NCBI GenBank assembly: GCA_016699855.1
Contig: CP064988.1
Location: 3,376,501 to 3,440,500, forward strand
From: Rhodospirillales bacterium
Lineage (GTDB): Bacteria > Pseudomonadota > Alphaproteobacteria > Reyranellales > Reyranellaceae
Length of the DNA stretch: 64,000 bases
Direction: 5' to 3'
In this document: one piece after another, positions 51,921-62,265 of the stretch
Position numbering within the stretch: position 1 is the first letter of the stretch
How the letters are laid out: every line of letters begins with the position of its first letter
Made by a program: the position numbers and the translations under genes
Notes under the pieces: model-generated
What the model was told of the DNA's origin: nothing
Databases searched by the model: none
What the model saw: only the letters and a program-made list of their open reading frames with translations

Positions 51921-53600
51921 ATGCATGACGTGATTTTCCGCGACGCGCTGATCATGGATGGCGTCGGCGCCGAGCCGTACCACGCGGATCTCGCCGTGGA
52001 CGGCGACCGGATCGCAGCCATCGGCACCGATCTGGGATGGGCGCGCCAGACCGTCGACGCGGACGGCCTCGCGCTGATGCCCGGCATCATCGACGGCCAT
52101 ACGCACTACGACGCCCAGGTGACGTGGGACCCGTTCGTCGACCCCTCTCCGGCGCTCGGTGTGACGAGCGTGGTGATGGGCAACTGCGGATTCACCATCG
52201 CCCCGTGCCGGCCGGAAGACCGCGATCTCACCATGCGGAATCTCACGCATGTCGAGGGGATGTCGCTCGACGCGCTGCGGGCGGGCATCGATTGGGGGTT
52301 CGAGACGTTTCCGGAATACCTCGCCATGCTCGAAGCGAGAGGCGTCGGACCCAACGTGGCGGCGTTCGTCGGCCACTCGTCCGTGCGGACCTACGTCCTA
52401 CGGGACGAAGCTTCGCGCCGCGCGGCGACGGACGCCGAGATAGAGGAGATGGCGGCGATCGTCCGGGCGGCGATGCGGGCCGGCGCGGTCGGATTCTCAT
52501 CGACCACGAACGAACCGCACAACGGCGAGAACGGTGTCCCCATGCCGTCGCGGCTGGCGGACAGACGCGAAATGGAGGCCCTCACCGGCGCGATGGGCGA
52601 GGGTGGACGTGGCGTGTTCATGACGACCAAGGGCGCGTGCACCTCGATCTCCGAACTGGAGGCGCTGGCGGCGCGCTGCGGGCGTCCCGCGCTCGTCTCC
52701 GGCTTCCTGCACAACCCTGCCAACCCAAACCGGGCGCAGGGCTTCCTCGACGAGATCGCGGCGGCGCGCGCGCGCGGCGTCCGCATGTGGGGCGAGGTCT
52801 CCTGCTGCCCGCTCACCATGGATTTCACCATGAGGAGCGCCTACATCTTCGAGGGCCTGCCGGCCTGGAAGCCGGCGATGGAAGCGAAGGGCGCCGCCCT
52901 CAGCCGCGTCTATGCCGATGCGGCCTTCCGCGAGTCGGTCAAGCGCGACCTGGTCAAGTTCCGCGGTCTACGGGCCTTCAACAGCGAATGGCACAAGCTG
53001 CACATCGTAGAGACGGCGCTGCGGGAGAATGCGACCCTTGAGGGCCGCTCGATCGAGGAACTGGCGGCGATGAAGGACGCCCCCCATCCTCTCGACGCGC
53101 TTCTGGACCTGGCGCTGCAGGAGAACCTCGACACGCTTTTCACGGCCGTGCTCCTGAACTCCGACGAGCGGTCGGTGGCGCCGCTCGTCAACGATCCCGA
53201 CAACTACGTCACGCTGTCGGATGCCGGCGCGCACCTGACCTTCCTTTGCGACGCGGGATTCGGCCTGCACCTCCTGGGTCGCTGGAGCCGCGAACTCAAG
53301 GTGATGAGCATGGCGGAGGCCGTCCGCAAACTGACCACCCAGCCGGCCGCGATCTTCGGCATTCATGATCGTGGCCGCCTGGCGCCCGGGCTCGCCGCCG
53401 ACCTGTTCCTGTTCGACCCCGCCACCGTCGGACGCGGTCCCAAGAGCCGCCGCCGCGATCTGCCCGGCGGCGGGGCGCGTCTGGTGACCCCGGGCATCGG
53501 CGTGCACGGGGTCTGGGTCAACGGGCGCCGGCTCGTCGACGCGCACGGCGGCGTCTCGACGGCGGAGCGGCCCGGCCGCGTATTGCGAGATTTCGCCTGA
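51921..53600 (+). CDS. N-acyl-D-amino-acid deacylase family amidohydrolase
   Basis: 559 aa, intact paralogue of the frameshifted gene at 24679. ATG at 51921 has an agctggaggg site. The metal motif is IDGHTHYDAQVTWDP (about 65-79), with GVTSVVMGNCGFTIAPC, the Cys region ending PC as in D-aminoacylases. Then FVGHSSVRTYV, GAVGFSSTTNEPHNG and the histidine-rich VTLSDAGAHLTFLCDAGF with the metal aspartate follow. The C-terminal domain GRLAPGLAADLFLFDPATVG is a small beta-sandwich. Enzymes of this family hydrolyse N-acyl-D-amino acids or related amides. It stands just before a TRAP operon, which could import its product. Confidence 0.92.
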   Translation: MHDVIFRDALIMDGVGAEPYHADLAVDGDRIAAIGTDLGWARQTVDADGLALMPGIIDGHTHYDAQVTWDPFVDPSPALGVTSVVMGNCGFTIAPCRPEDRDLTMRNLTHVEGMSLDALRAGIDWGFETFPEYLAMLEARGVGPNVAAFVGHSSVRTYVLRDEASRRAATDAEIEEMAAIVRAAMRAGAVGFSSTTNEPHNGENGVPMPSRLADRREMEALTGAMGEGGRGVFMTTKGACTSISELEALAARCGRPALVSGFLHNPANPNRAQGFLDEIAAARARGVRMWGEVSCCPLTMDFTMRSAYIFEGLPAWKPAMEAKGAALSRVYADAAFRESVKRDLVKFRGLRAFNSEWHKLHIVETALRENATLEGRSIEELAAMKDAPHPLDALLDLALQENLDTLFTAVLLNSDERSVAPLVNDPDNYVTLSDAGAHLTFLCDAGFGLHLLGRWSRELKVMSMAEAVRKLTTQPAAIFGIHDRGRLAPGLAADLFLFDPATVGRGPKSRRRDLPGGGARLVTPGIGVHGVWVNGRRLVDAHGGVSTAERPGRVLRDFA

Positions 53601-53813
53601 ATGAGGCGGCCGCGCGCGCCTGCGGCACGTTCGACGGCCCGGGATCATCGTGGCGACCGACACATGGGTAGTATCGCCATATCACATGGCCGGGCGAATT
53701 GCCCCGCGCCGCTATCCAGACTATCGGTGAACGACGGTTCATCCGGCGTTCGCCAGGCGATCGGTGTCCGAGCCCGGCCGGCCGAAATAAGAACGCGTGG
53801 AGGAGGAAACACA

Positions 53814-54839
53814 ATGTTTCGTGCGATCGCTCTCGCCTTGGTCGGTCTGACCCTCTTCGCGATGACGCCTGCGCGCGCGCAGACGACCATCCTGACCGTG
53901 AGCACGTGGGTGCCTCCGGGACATCCGATCAACACGATCATGCTGCCGGCGTGGTTCAAACAGGTCGAGGAAGCCACCCAGGGCCGCGTGAAGTTCCGCG
54001 TGCTGCCCAAGGTCGCGGGCGCCGTCGGCGGGCAGATCGACGCGATCCGCGACGGCCTCGCGGACATCGGCTATACGCCGCACGGCTACAATCCCGGCCG
54101 TTTCGTTCTGCAGGAGCTCGCCGAGCTGCCGCTGCTCGGCGAGACGTCGCTCGAGAGCAGCATCGCCTACTGGCGCATCTTTCAGAAGCATCTGGCGAAG
54201 TTCAACGAGCACGAGGGCGTCACGGTCCTGAGCGTGATGGTGAGCGAGGGCCGCCTGCACAACGCCCGGCGCGAGATCACCTCGGTCCGCGACCTCAACG
54301 GCCTCAAGATCCGGGTCGCCGGCGGCAACACGGTCGAGACCGCCAAGCTTCTCGGGATCGTGCCCGTGCAGAAGCCGATCAACGAGATCTTCGAGATGCT
54401 GACGTCCGGGATCGTCGACGGCGCGATGATGCCGATGGTGACCGTTCAGAGCTTCGGCCTGCTCGACAAGCTCACGCATACGCTCGTGGTGCCGGGCGCG
54501 CTCTACAACTCCAGCTACTCGCTCTTCGCCAATCCCGCGAAATTCTCGAAGCTTTCGCCCGAGGATCAGGAGGCCATCCGGAAGGTGTCTGGCGAGAACT
54601 TCGCGCGCATCTGGGGCGCGACGGCCCGCGACGGCGACGCCAAGGCCGAGGCCGAGGCCAGGCGGCTCGGCAACAAGGTGACCAACATAAGCCCGGCGTT
54701 CGAGGCGGAGCTGCGCAAGGCGCTGGAGCCGATCGACCGGTTGTGGATAGATCGCGCGAAGGCCAAGGGGATGGCCGACGCGGAGGAGATCCTGAAGGAG
54801 TTCCGCGCCGAGGCCAGGCAGGCCTCCGCCGTCCGCTGA
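53814..54839 (+). CDS. dctP: TRAP transporter substrate-binding protein DctP
   Basis: 341 aa. The signal peptide is MFRAIALALVGLTLFAMTPARA; ATG at 53814 follows an aggagg site. The fold shows TVSTWVPPGHPINTIMLPAWFKQVEE, VKFRVLPKVAGAVGGQIDAIRDG, IGYTPHGYNPGRF, LNGLKIRVAGGNTVETAKLL and EIFEMLTSGIVDGAMMPMVT. The DctP family handles mono- and dicarboxylic acids. It is the first gene of a rightward TRAP operon that continues into a CoA ligase and an enoyl-CoA hydratase, implying import of a carboxylic acid that is next activated and hydrated. Confidence 0.92.
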   Translation: MFRAIALALVGLTLFAMTPARAQTTILTVSTWVPPGHPINTIMLPAWFKQVEEATQGRVKFRVLPKVAGAVGGQIDAIRDGLADIGYTPHGYNPGRFVLQELAELPLLGETSLESSIAYWRIFQKHLAKFNEHEGVTVLSVMVSEGRLHNARREITSVRDLNGLKIRVAGGNTVETAKLLGIVPVQKPINEIFEMLTSGIVDGAMMPMVTVQSFGLLDKLTHTLVVPGALYNSSYSLFANPAKFSKLSPEDQEAIRKVSGENFARIWGATARDGDAKAEAEARRLGNKVTNISPAFEAELRKALEPIDRLWIDRAKAKGMADAEEILKEFRAEARQASAVR

Positions 54840-54855
54840 CGTCGGCGCCGCCGCG

Positions 54856-55365
54856 GTGTCCGAGCTACCCACCGACGCCGAGGTCGAACGACGCGTCGGG
54901 ATGACCCGGGTCGAGCGGGTGGTATCCCGCGCCTCCCTTACGGTGGCTGGCGCCTCTCTGGTCTTGATGTCGTTGCTGACGGTCGCCGATGTCGTCGGGC
55001 GCGCATTCGGCCGGCCGGTCGCCGCCGCCACGGAATTGACCGAGATCCTGATGGTCGTCACCATCTTCTGCGCGTTGCCCGTGGTCACGCGGCGCCACGA
55101 GCATATCTCGATCGAGATACTCGACGCCGTGATGCCGGGAACGGCGCGGCGCCTGGCCGCCATCGGAGCGGGGATCCTTGGCGCCGTCTGCCTCGTCGCG
55201 GCGGCGTGGCGCGTCTGGGAGCTGGCGAAGCGCGCCCAGAAGGGCGGCGACTTCACGGCCTACCTGCAGATCCCGCTCGCGCCGATCATCGCTTTCATCG
55301 CGTTGCTCTGCCTGGTGCTCGCGGGCGCGTTCCTGATGACCGCTTTGCGCCCCCCGAGGCATTGA
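54856..55365 (+). CDS. dctQ: TRAP transporter small permease DctQ
   Basis: 169 aa with a GTG start at 54856. Four membrane helices: SLTVAGASLVLMSLLTVADVVGRAF, TEILMVVTIFCALPVVTRR, LAAIGAGILGAVCLVAAAWRVW and LAPIIAFIALLCLVLAGAFLM. The DctQ signature DVVGRAFG is present. It lies 16 bp after DctP and 2 bp before DctM. Confidence 0.9.
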   Translation: MSELPTDAEVERRVGMTRVERVVSRASLTVAGASLVLMSLLTVADVVGRAFGRPVAAATELTEILMVVTIFCALPVVTRRHEHISIEILDAVMPGTARRLAAIGAGILGAVCLVAAAWRVWELAKRAQKGGDFTAYLQIPLAPIIAFIALLCLVLAGAFLMTALRPPRH

Positions 55366-55367
55366 CG

Positions 55368-56660
55368 ATGACCGCCACGCTCATCGCCTTCGCCGCCCTC
55401 TTCACTCTGATATTCCTGCGCGTGCCGATCGGGCTGGCGCTCGGCCTGGTCGGTTTCCTCGGCTACGCGACCATCGTCGACCTGGGACCGGCGTCGTCGC
55501 TGGTCGCCCAGACGATCCGCGACGCCGGCCATTCCTACACCCTGTCCGTCATCCCGATGTTCGTGTTGATGGGCAACCTGGTCGCCCGCTCCGGCCTCGC
55601 CGACGACCTCTACGCCGCGGCGAACGCGTTCATCGGCCACCGCAAGGGCGGTTTGGCGATGGCGACAGTTCTCGCCTGCGGCGGCTTCGCGTCGGTATCG
55701 GGGTCGTCGGTCGCCACGGCCGCGACGATGTCCAAGGTGTCGTACCCGGCGATGCGGCGGTTCGGCTACAGCGACCGCCTCGCCACCGGCGCGATCGCCG
55801 CCGGCGGGACGCTCGGAATCCTCATTCCGCCCAGCGTCATCATGGTGATCTACGGCGTGATGACGGAAACCCATATCGGCAAACTGTTCGCCGCCGGTCT
55901 GCTCCCCGGTCTGGTCGGCATCGCCGGCTACATCGCGGCGGTCCGTTGGACGGTATGGCGCGACCCCGCTTCCGGTCCGGCCGGGCCGCGCACGCCGTGG
56001 GGCCAGCGCTGGGGCGTGCTCCGCGGCGTCGTCGGCGTGCTGGCGCTGTTCCTCATCGTCATGGGCGGCATCTATGGTGGCATCTTCACGCCGACCGAGG
56101 CGTCGGGGATCGGCGCGTTCGGCGCCGCGGTGTTCGCCGCGTTCCGCGGGCGGCTCTGGGGCGTCGCCTACGAAGTCCTGTCGGAGACCGCGCGCACGAC
56201 CGCCATGATCTTCTTCGTCCTGATGGGCGCGCTGATCTTCGCGGAATTCGTCAGCTTCGCCGGGATGCCGGAGGCCCTGGTCGAGATCATCCGTTTCGCG
56301 GATCTGCCGCCGCTGGCCGTCATCTTCGTGATGATGGCGATCTACCTCGTCCTGGGCTGCGTGCTCGACTCGCTCGCCATGATCCTGCTGACGGTTCCGC
56401 TCTTCTTTCCGATCGTCATAGCCCTGGGATACGATCCGGTCTGGTTCGGCATCCTGATCGTGGTCGTGGTCGAGATCGGTCTGATAACGCCGCCGATCGG
56501 CATGAACGTCTTCGTGCTCAACTCCATGCTCCCCGACGTGCCGGTGACGTCAATCTTCCGCGGTATCGTGCCGTTCCTGGGCGCCGACATCGTGCGGTTG
56601 GCGATCCTGGTCGCGCTGCCCGGCATCAGCCTGTTCCTGCCGAAGCTCTTCTTCGGATAG
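55368..56660 (+). CDS. dctM: TRAP transporter large permease DctM
   Basis: 430 aa membrane protein with about 12 helices. Motifs are LSVIPMFVLMGNLVARSG, ASVSGSSVATAATMSKVSYP, AAGGTLGILIPPSVIMVIYG, GIFTPTEASGIGAFGAAVF, CVLDSLAMILLTVPLFFPIV and EIGLITPPIGMNVFVLNSM, which define the DctM family. It completes the second TRAP system. The next gene begins 35 bp later and is probably on the same transcript. Confidence 0.93.
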   Translation: MTATLIAFAALFTLIFLRVPIGLALGLVGFLGYATIVDLGPASSLVAQTIRDAGHSYTLSVIPMFVLMGNLVARSGLADDLYAAANAFIGHRKGGLAMATVLACGGFASVSGSSVATAATMSKVSYPAMRRFGYSDRLATGAIAAGGTLGILIPPSVIMVIYGVMTETHIGKLFAAGLLPGLVGIAGYIAAVRWTVWRDPASGPAGPRTPWGQRWGVLRGVVGVLALFLIVMGGIYGGIFTPTEASGIGAFGAAVFAAFRGRLWGVAYEVLSETARTTAMIFFVLMGALIFAEFVSFAGMPEALVEIIRFADLPPLAVIFVMMAIYLVLGCVLDSLAMILLTVPLFFPIVIALGYDPVWFGILIVVVVEIGLITPPIGMNVFVLNSMLPDVPVTSIFRGIVPFLGADIVRLAILVALPGISLFLPKLFFG

Positions 56661-56695
56661 GAGAACGGGTGCCCTCCACACCGTGCGAGACCAGA

Positions 56696-58291
56696 ATGAC
56701 CGACCCCCGGATGCCGCCGCGCGAGGCCGTCGTCACGCGCGATCTGATCGACGAGAACGCCCGGCGCATCCCGGACAAGGTCTTTGTCCGGTTCGAGGAC
56801 GGCTCGAGCTGGACATACGCCGGTCTGAGGGAGCGCGTCGTCCAGGTGGCGACCGGTTTCCAGGCGCTCGGCGTCGAGCAGGGCGACTTCGTCCTCTCGT
56901 GGCTCGCCAACGGGCCGCACGCGTTGGCCGTCTGGTTCGGACTCAACTACATCGGCGCCATCTACGTGCCCGTGAACACCGCCTACCGCGGCTCCCTGCT
57001 GCGGCACGTCATCGCCGATTCACGCGCCCGGCTGATGGTCGCCGACGCCCGCCTGGCCCCGCGCCTCGCCGAGATCGACGTCGCCGGCGTGCGACAGGTG
57101 ATCTGTATCGGCGCGGAAGCGCCCGCCATCGACGGAATCGAGGTGTTGGGGGAGAGCGTGCTCGCGCCCATGCGCGGCGAGCTCGCCGCCCCCGAGCGGC
57201 CGATCCAGCCATGGGACACCCAGGCCGTCATCTACACCTCGGGAACCACAGGACCATCCAAGGGCGTGCTGTCGTCATACCTGCACATCCACAGCACGGG
57301 ACGCGCCTATCCGATCGGTCCGGAGGACCGAACCCTGGTGAACATCCCGCTGTTCCACGCCAGCGGCACGGGCGCCGTCTATCGGATGCTCATGCACGGC
57401 GGGTCGATCGCGATGGTCGAGGCCTTCAACACGTACACGTTCTGGGACACGGTCCGCGCCACGGGCGCGACCACGCTGACGCTTCTCGGCGCCATGACGC
57501 CGTTTTTGATGAAGGAGCCGCCCGGCGACCGCGACCGGGACCACACCCTGCGCAAGGTGACGATGGTCCCCCTTGGCGACGATTCAGCCGCGTTCACCGA
57601 ACGTTTCGGCGTCGACGTCTACACGGCCTTCAACATGACGGAGACGTCGTGCCCGATCTTCTCGGACCGGAACCCGCGGAAGCGGGGGACGTGCGGCAGG
57701 CCGCGGGCCGGCGTCGAGGTCCGGATCGTCGACGGGAACGACTGCGAGGTGCCGGTCGGCGCGATCGGCGAGCTGATGATCCGGACCGAAATGCCCTGGG
57801 CGATGAACCACGGCTACCACAACAATCCCGAAGCCACCGCGCGCGCGTGGCGTAACGGCTGGTTTCACAGCGGCGACGCGTTCCGCCGCGACGCCGATGG
57901 CGACTACTTCTTCGTCGATAGGATGAAGGACGCCATCCGGCGCCGTGGCGAGAACATCTCCTCGTTCGAGGTCGAGGCCGAGATCTGCGCCCATCCCGAC
58001 GTGCGCGAGGCGGCGGTCGTCGCGGCCGCCAGCGAGTTCAACGAGGACGAGGTGCTCGCGATCGTGGCGCCGGTCGAGGGGCGTACGCTCGACCCGGTTG
58101 CCCTGATCGACTTCCTGGCGGGACGCCTGCCGCACTTCATGGTCCCGCGCTATCTGCGCATCGTCCCCGAGCTGCCGAAGACGCCGACGCACAAGGTGCA
58201 GAAGCACCTCCTGCGCGGCGACGGCGTGACGGAGGACACCTGGGATCGCGAGAAGGCGGGCATCGTCTTCAAGCGGCAGGCTCTGCGGTAG
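56696..58291 (+). CDS. Acyl-CoA synthetase (AMP-dependent ligase)
   Basis: 531 aa ANL-superfamily ligase. ATG at 56696 is taken as start; GTG at 56669 behind ggatagga is an alternative adding nine residues. Motifs: ATP loop VIYTSGTTGPSKGVLSS, NIPLFHASGTGAVYRM, YTAFNMTETSCPIFS, WFHSGDAFRRDADGDYFFVDR, KDAIRRRGENISSFEVE and the C-terminal catalytic lysine in KTPTHKVQKH. Compared with the ligase at 43704 it is intact. It activates the acid presumably brought in by the preceding TRAP system; the crotonobetaine/carnitine-type CaiC relatives share the GTCGRPR motif. Confidence 0.92.
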   Translation: MTDPRMPPREAVVTRDLIDENARRIPDKVFVRFEDGSSWTYAGLRERVVQVATGFQALGVEQGDFVLSWLANGPHALAVWFGLNYIGAIYVPVNTAYRGSLLRHVIADSRARLMVADARLAPRLAEIDVAGVRQVICIGAEAPAIDGIEVLGESVLAPMRGELAAPERPIQPWDTQAVIYTSGTTGPSKGVLSSYLHIHSTGRAYPIGPEDRTLVNIPLFHASGTGAVYRMLMHGGSIAMVEAFNTYTFWDTVRATGATTLTLLGAMTPFLMKEPPGDRDRDHTLRKVTMVPLGDDSAAFTERFGVDVYTAFNMTETSCPIFSDRNPRKRGTCGRPRAGVEVRIVDGNDCEVPVGAIGELMIRTEMPWAMNHGYHNNPEATARAWRNGWFHSGDAFRRDADGDYFFVDRMKDAIRRRGENISSFEVEAEICAHPDVREAAVVAAASEFNEDEVLAIVAPVEGRTLDPVALIDFLAGRLPHFMVPRYLRIVPELPKTPTHKVQKHLLRGDGVTEDTWDREKAGIVFKRQALR

Positions 58292-58441
58292 GCGGCCCCT
58301 GGCGGACTACCGGACCAAGGATGCGGAAATGGCCGATGACACGGGACTAGCCGCTGGGCCCACCCCGGCAGCCCGGTCGTTGTCCGCTCGGGTACGCACG
58401 CCTGGTCAACCCACGCGACTGGTCCACTATTGGAGAACTCC

Positions 58442-59233
58442 ATGACCTACGAGACCATCAAGCTCTCCCTCGACGCCCGCGGTGTCGCGACTCTCACCTT
58501 GGCGCGTCCCGAGCTGCACAACGCCATGAACGGCGTGATGTGGCGCGAGATGCTCGACGCTGCGCGCGCGCTGGAAGCGAACGCCGACGCGCGGGTCGTC
58601 GTCCTGACGGGCGAAGGTCAGAGTTTCTGCGCCGGCGGCGATCTGGGCTACCAGCAGGCGCAGGGCGACGCGGGCCTCGACCAACGGCTCGACGAGGCCA
58701 GGCGATTCTCCGCGTTGCTGCACGCCCTCGATTCGCTATCCAAACCCCTTGTCGGCCGCATCAACGGCGCCGCGTACGCCGGCGGCTTCTCGCTCATCTC
58801 CGTGACCGACGTCGCCATCGGCGTCGATACCGCGAACTTCGCCATCACCGAGGCGCGGCTTGGCCTGGTGCCCGCCATCATGCTGCCTTTCGTGGTGCGC
58901 CGCCTCGGCGTCGTGAACGCCCGGCGGCTGTTCCTGACCGCGCGCCGCTTCACCGCCAAGGAGGCGGTGTCCTACGGCCTCCTGCACGACGCCGTCGCGC
59001 CGGGCGCCTTGGACGCCGCCGTGGAGGACGAAGTCGCGCATGTGCTCCGATGCGGACCCGCCGCCGTGCGAACGATCAAGCAGCTGATCGCCCAGGCCGA
59101 CCGGCACGGTGTCGCCGTGCCGGACGAGTTCACCATCGGCAAGGTCGCGGAGATGTGGAGCTCGCCCGAGGGCGCGGAGGGAATCCTCAGCTTCTTCGAG
59201 AAGCGCAGACCCGCGTGGAGCGCGCGCGTCTGA
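58442..59233 (+). CDS. Enoyl-CoA hydratase/isomerase family protein
   Basis: 263 aa crotonase fold. ATG at 58442 with a ggag site. First oxyanion region QSFCAGGDLGYQQAQGD, second GRINGAAYAGGFSLISVTDV, then FAITEARLGLVPAIMLPFVVRR with the catalytic glutamate. The C-terminal helices end FFEKRRPAWSARV. It is the last gene of the rightward module and follows the CoA ligase by 150 bp. It likely hydrates the unsaturated CoA ester made downstream of the ligase, although no acyl-CoA dehydrogenase gene lies in this operon. Confidence 0.9.
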   Translation: MTYETIKLSLDARGVATLTLARPELHNAMNGVMWREMLDAARALEANADARVVVLTGEGQSFCAGGDLGYQQAQGDAGLDQRLDEARRFSALLHALDSLSKPLVGRINGAAYAGGFSLISVTDVAIGVDTANFAITEARLGLVPAIMLPFVVRRLGVVNARRLFLTARRFTAKEAVSYGLLHDAVAPGALDAAVEDEVAHVLRCGPAAVRTIKQLIAQADRHGVAVPDEFTIGKVAEMWSSPEGAEGILSFFEKRRPAWSARV

Positions 59234-59553
59234 TCGGCGGGCCGTCTCGCGGGGAGCTTTCGATGCCGCTACACCTTCGTACCCAGAACACGGCCCCATT
59301 CATCCCTTCGGCGTGCATCCTCGGGTTTCAGTCGGGCCCGCAGAGCGGCGGCGACCCTCTTGAGGAAATCCGGATGGGCCGAAAGCGGGTGGAGGCGCGG
59401 CCACGGGTACCGGTCGAGCTCCCTCAGCGCGCCGCTCCAAGTCGTGGGCGATTTCCGGTCGATGGGATCGATCCGGGACTCGGCTCACGCCGGTTTGGTC
59501 GGACCGGCGGCGGCGCGACTCGTCGGCCTCCGGGTCGCCAGGCGGAGCCGCAT
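59234..59553. other. Gap with no recognisable gene before repeat copy B
   Basis: About 320 bases between the enoyl-CoA hydratase and repeat copy B. Open frames exist on both strands, but translations are arginine/proline-rich without motifs. Some bases near 59480-59550 resemble sequence upstream of repeat copy A at 33200, but weakly. Confidence 0.4.
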
Positions 59554-59814
<261 letters not shown>

Positions 59815-59939
59815 CGGAGGCGGCGCAAACTATACCGGCGGCGATGGTTTGCCAACGCCGCGGTTGGCGCCGCCGGCCGGCCGCTTCCCCTCGCCGCGGG
59901 TGGTCGTTACGATGCGCGCAGGGGAAGAGGACGGACCGA

Positions 59940-60272
59940 ATGGCGATCCTGCGCGCGCTGGGCTGGCTGCTGGTCGTGCTGACGGCCGCCGCCGGCGTCG
60001 CCGACCTCACGGACAACGTAGAGACCGGCGAGCGCTCGCTGAGCGTCGTCGGCCAGCTCTGGGCCCGGATGCACGCGCCGAGCCTCAACCTCGTCCAGGC
60101 GGTCACCGAGCGCTACATCCATCCGTCGGTCTGGCAGTATCTGGCGCGGCCCGTCCTGCTGACGCCCGCGGTGCCGCTGTTCGGCGGCCTCGCGGCGGTC
60201 TGTCTGGCGGTCGGCTACTTCTTCCGCCGCGATCCGGAGGGCGGACGCCGCCGGCGCCGGCGCCGGCGCTGA
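59940..60272 (+). CDS. Conserved-looking small two-helix membrane protein
   Basis: 110 aa. ATG at 59940; there is a ggaagagg site about 8 bases before. Two membrane segments: residues about 2-20 (ILRALGWLLVVLTAAAGVA) and about 75-95 (LLTPAVPLFGGLAAVCLAVGYFF). Between them lies a loop with LSVVGQLWARMHAPSLNLVQAVTERYI. The C-terminus is an arginine-rich cytoplasmic tail. I do not recognise a family. It lies between tRNA-Ser and lepA, and is convergent with lepA by 7 bp. Confidence 0.7.
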   Translation: MAILRALGWLLVVLTAAAGVADLTDNVETGERSLSVVGQLWARMHAPSLNLVQAVTERYIHPSVWQYLARPVLLTPAVPLFGGLAAVCLAVGYFFRRDPEGGRRRRRRRR

Positions 60273-60279
60273 GCGCCGG

Positions 60280-62079
<1,800 letters not shown>

Positions 62080-62265
62080 TCGACAGTTGGCGTCCGGGTT
62101 GGCGCGGGGCGGTGCCGGTAGATAGAGGCACGGACCGCGTCGCGCAATGCGCGCCGCGGCGAGCCGCCCGAATTTATCCTAAGTCATTGGAACATAACGC
62201 GAAAGTCGGTTGGCGCGACGGCGGTCCCGGTGCCGGCCAAAGGCGACGACCGGGCGCCGACATGG

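Noticed and set aside
55206..55368. In-frame extension of DctM upstream of 55368
   Set aside because: It would overlap almost the last third of DctQ in another frame. The ATG at 55368 directly after the DctQ stop fits the family N-terminus.
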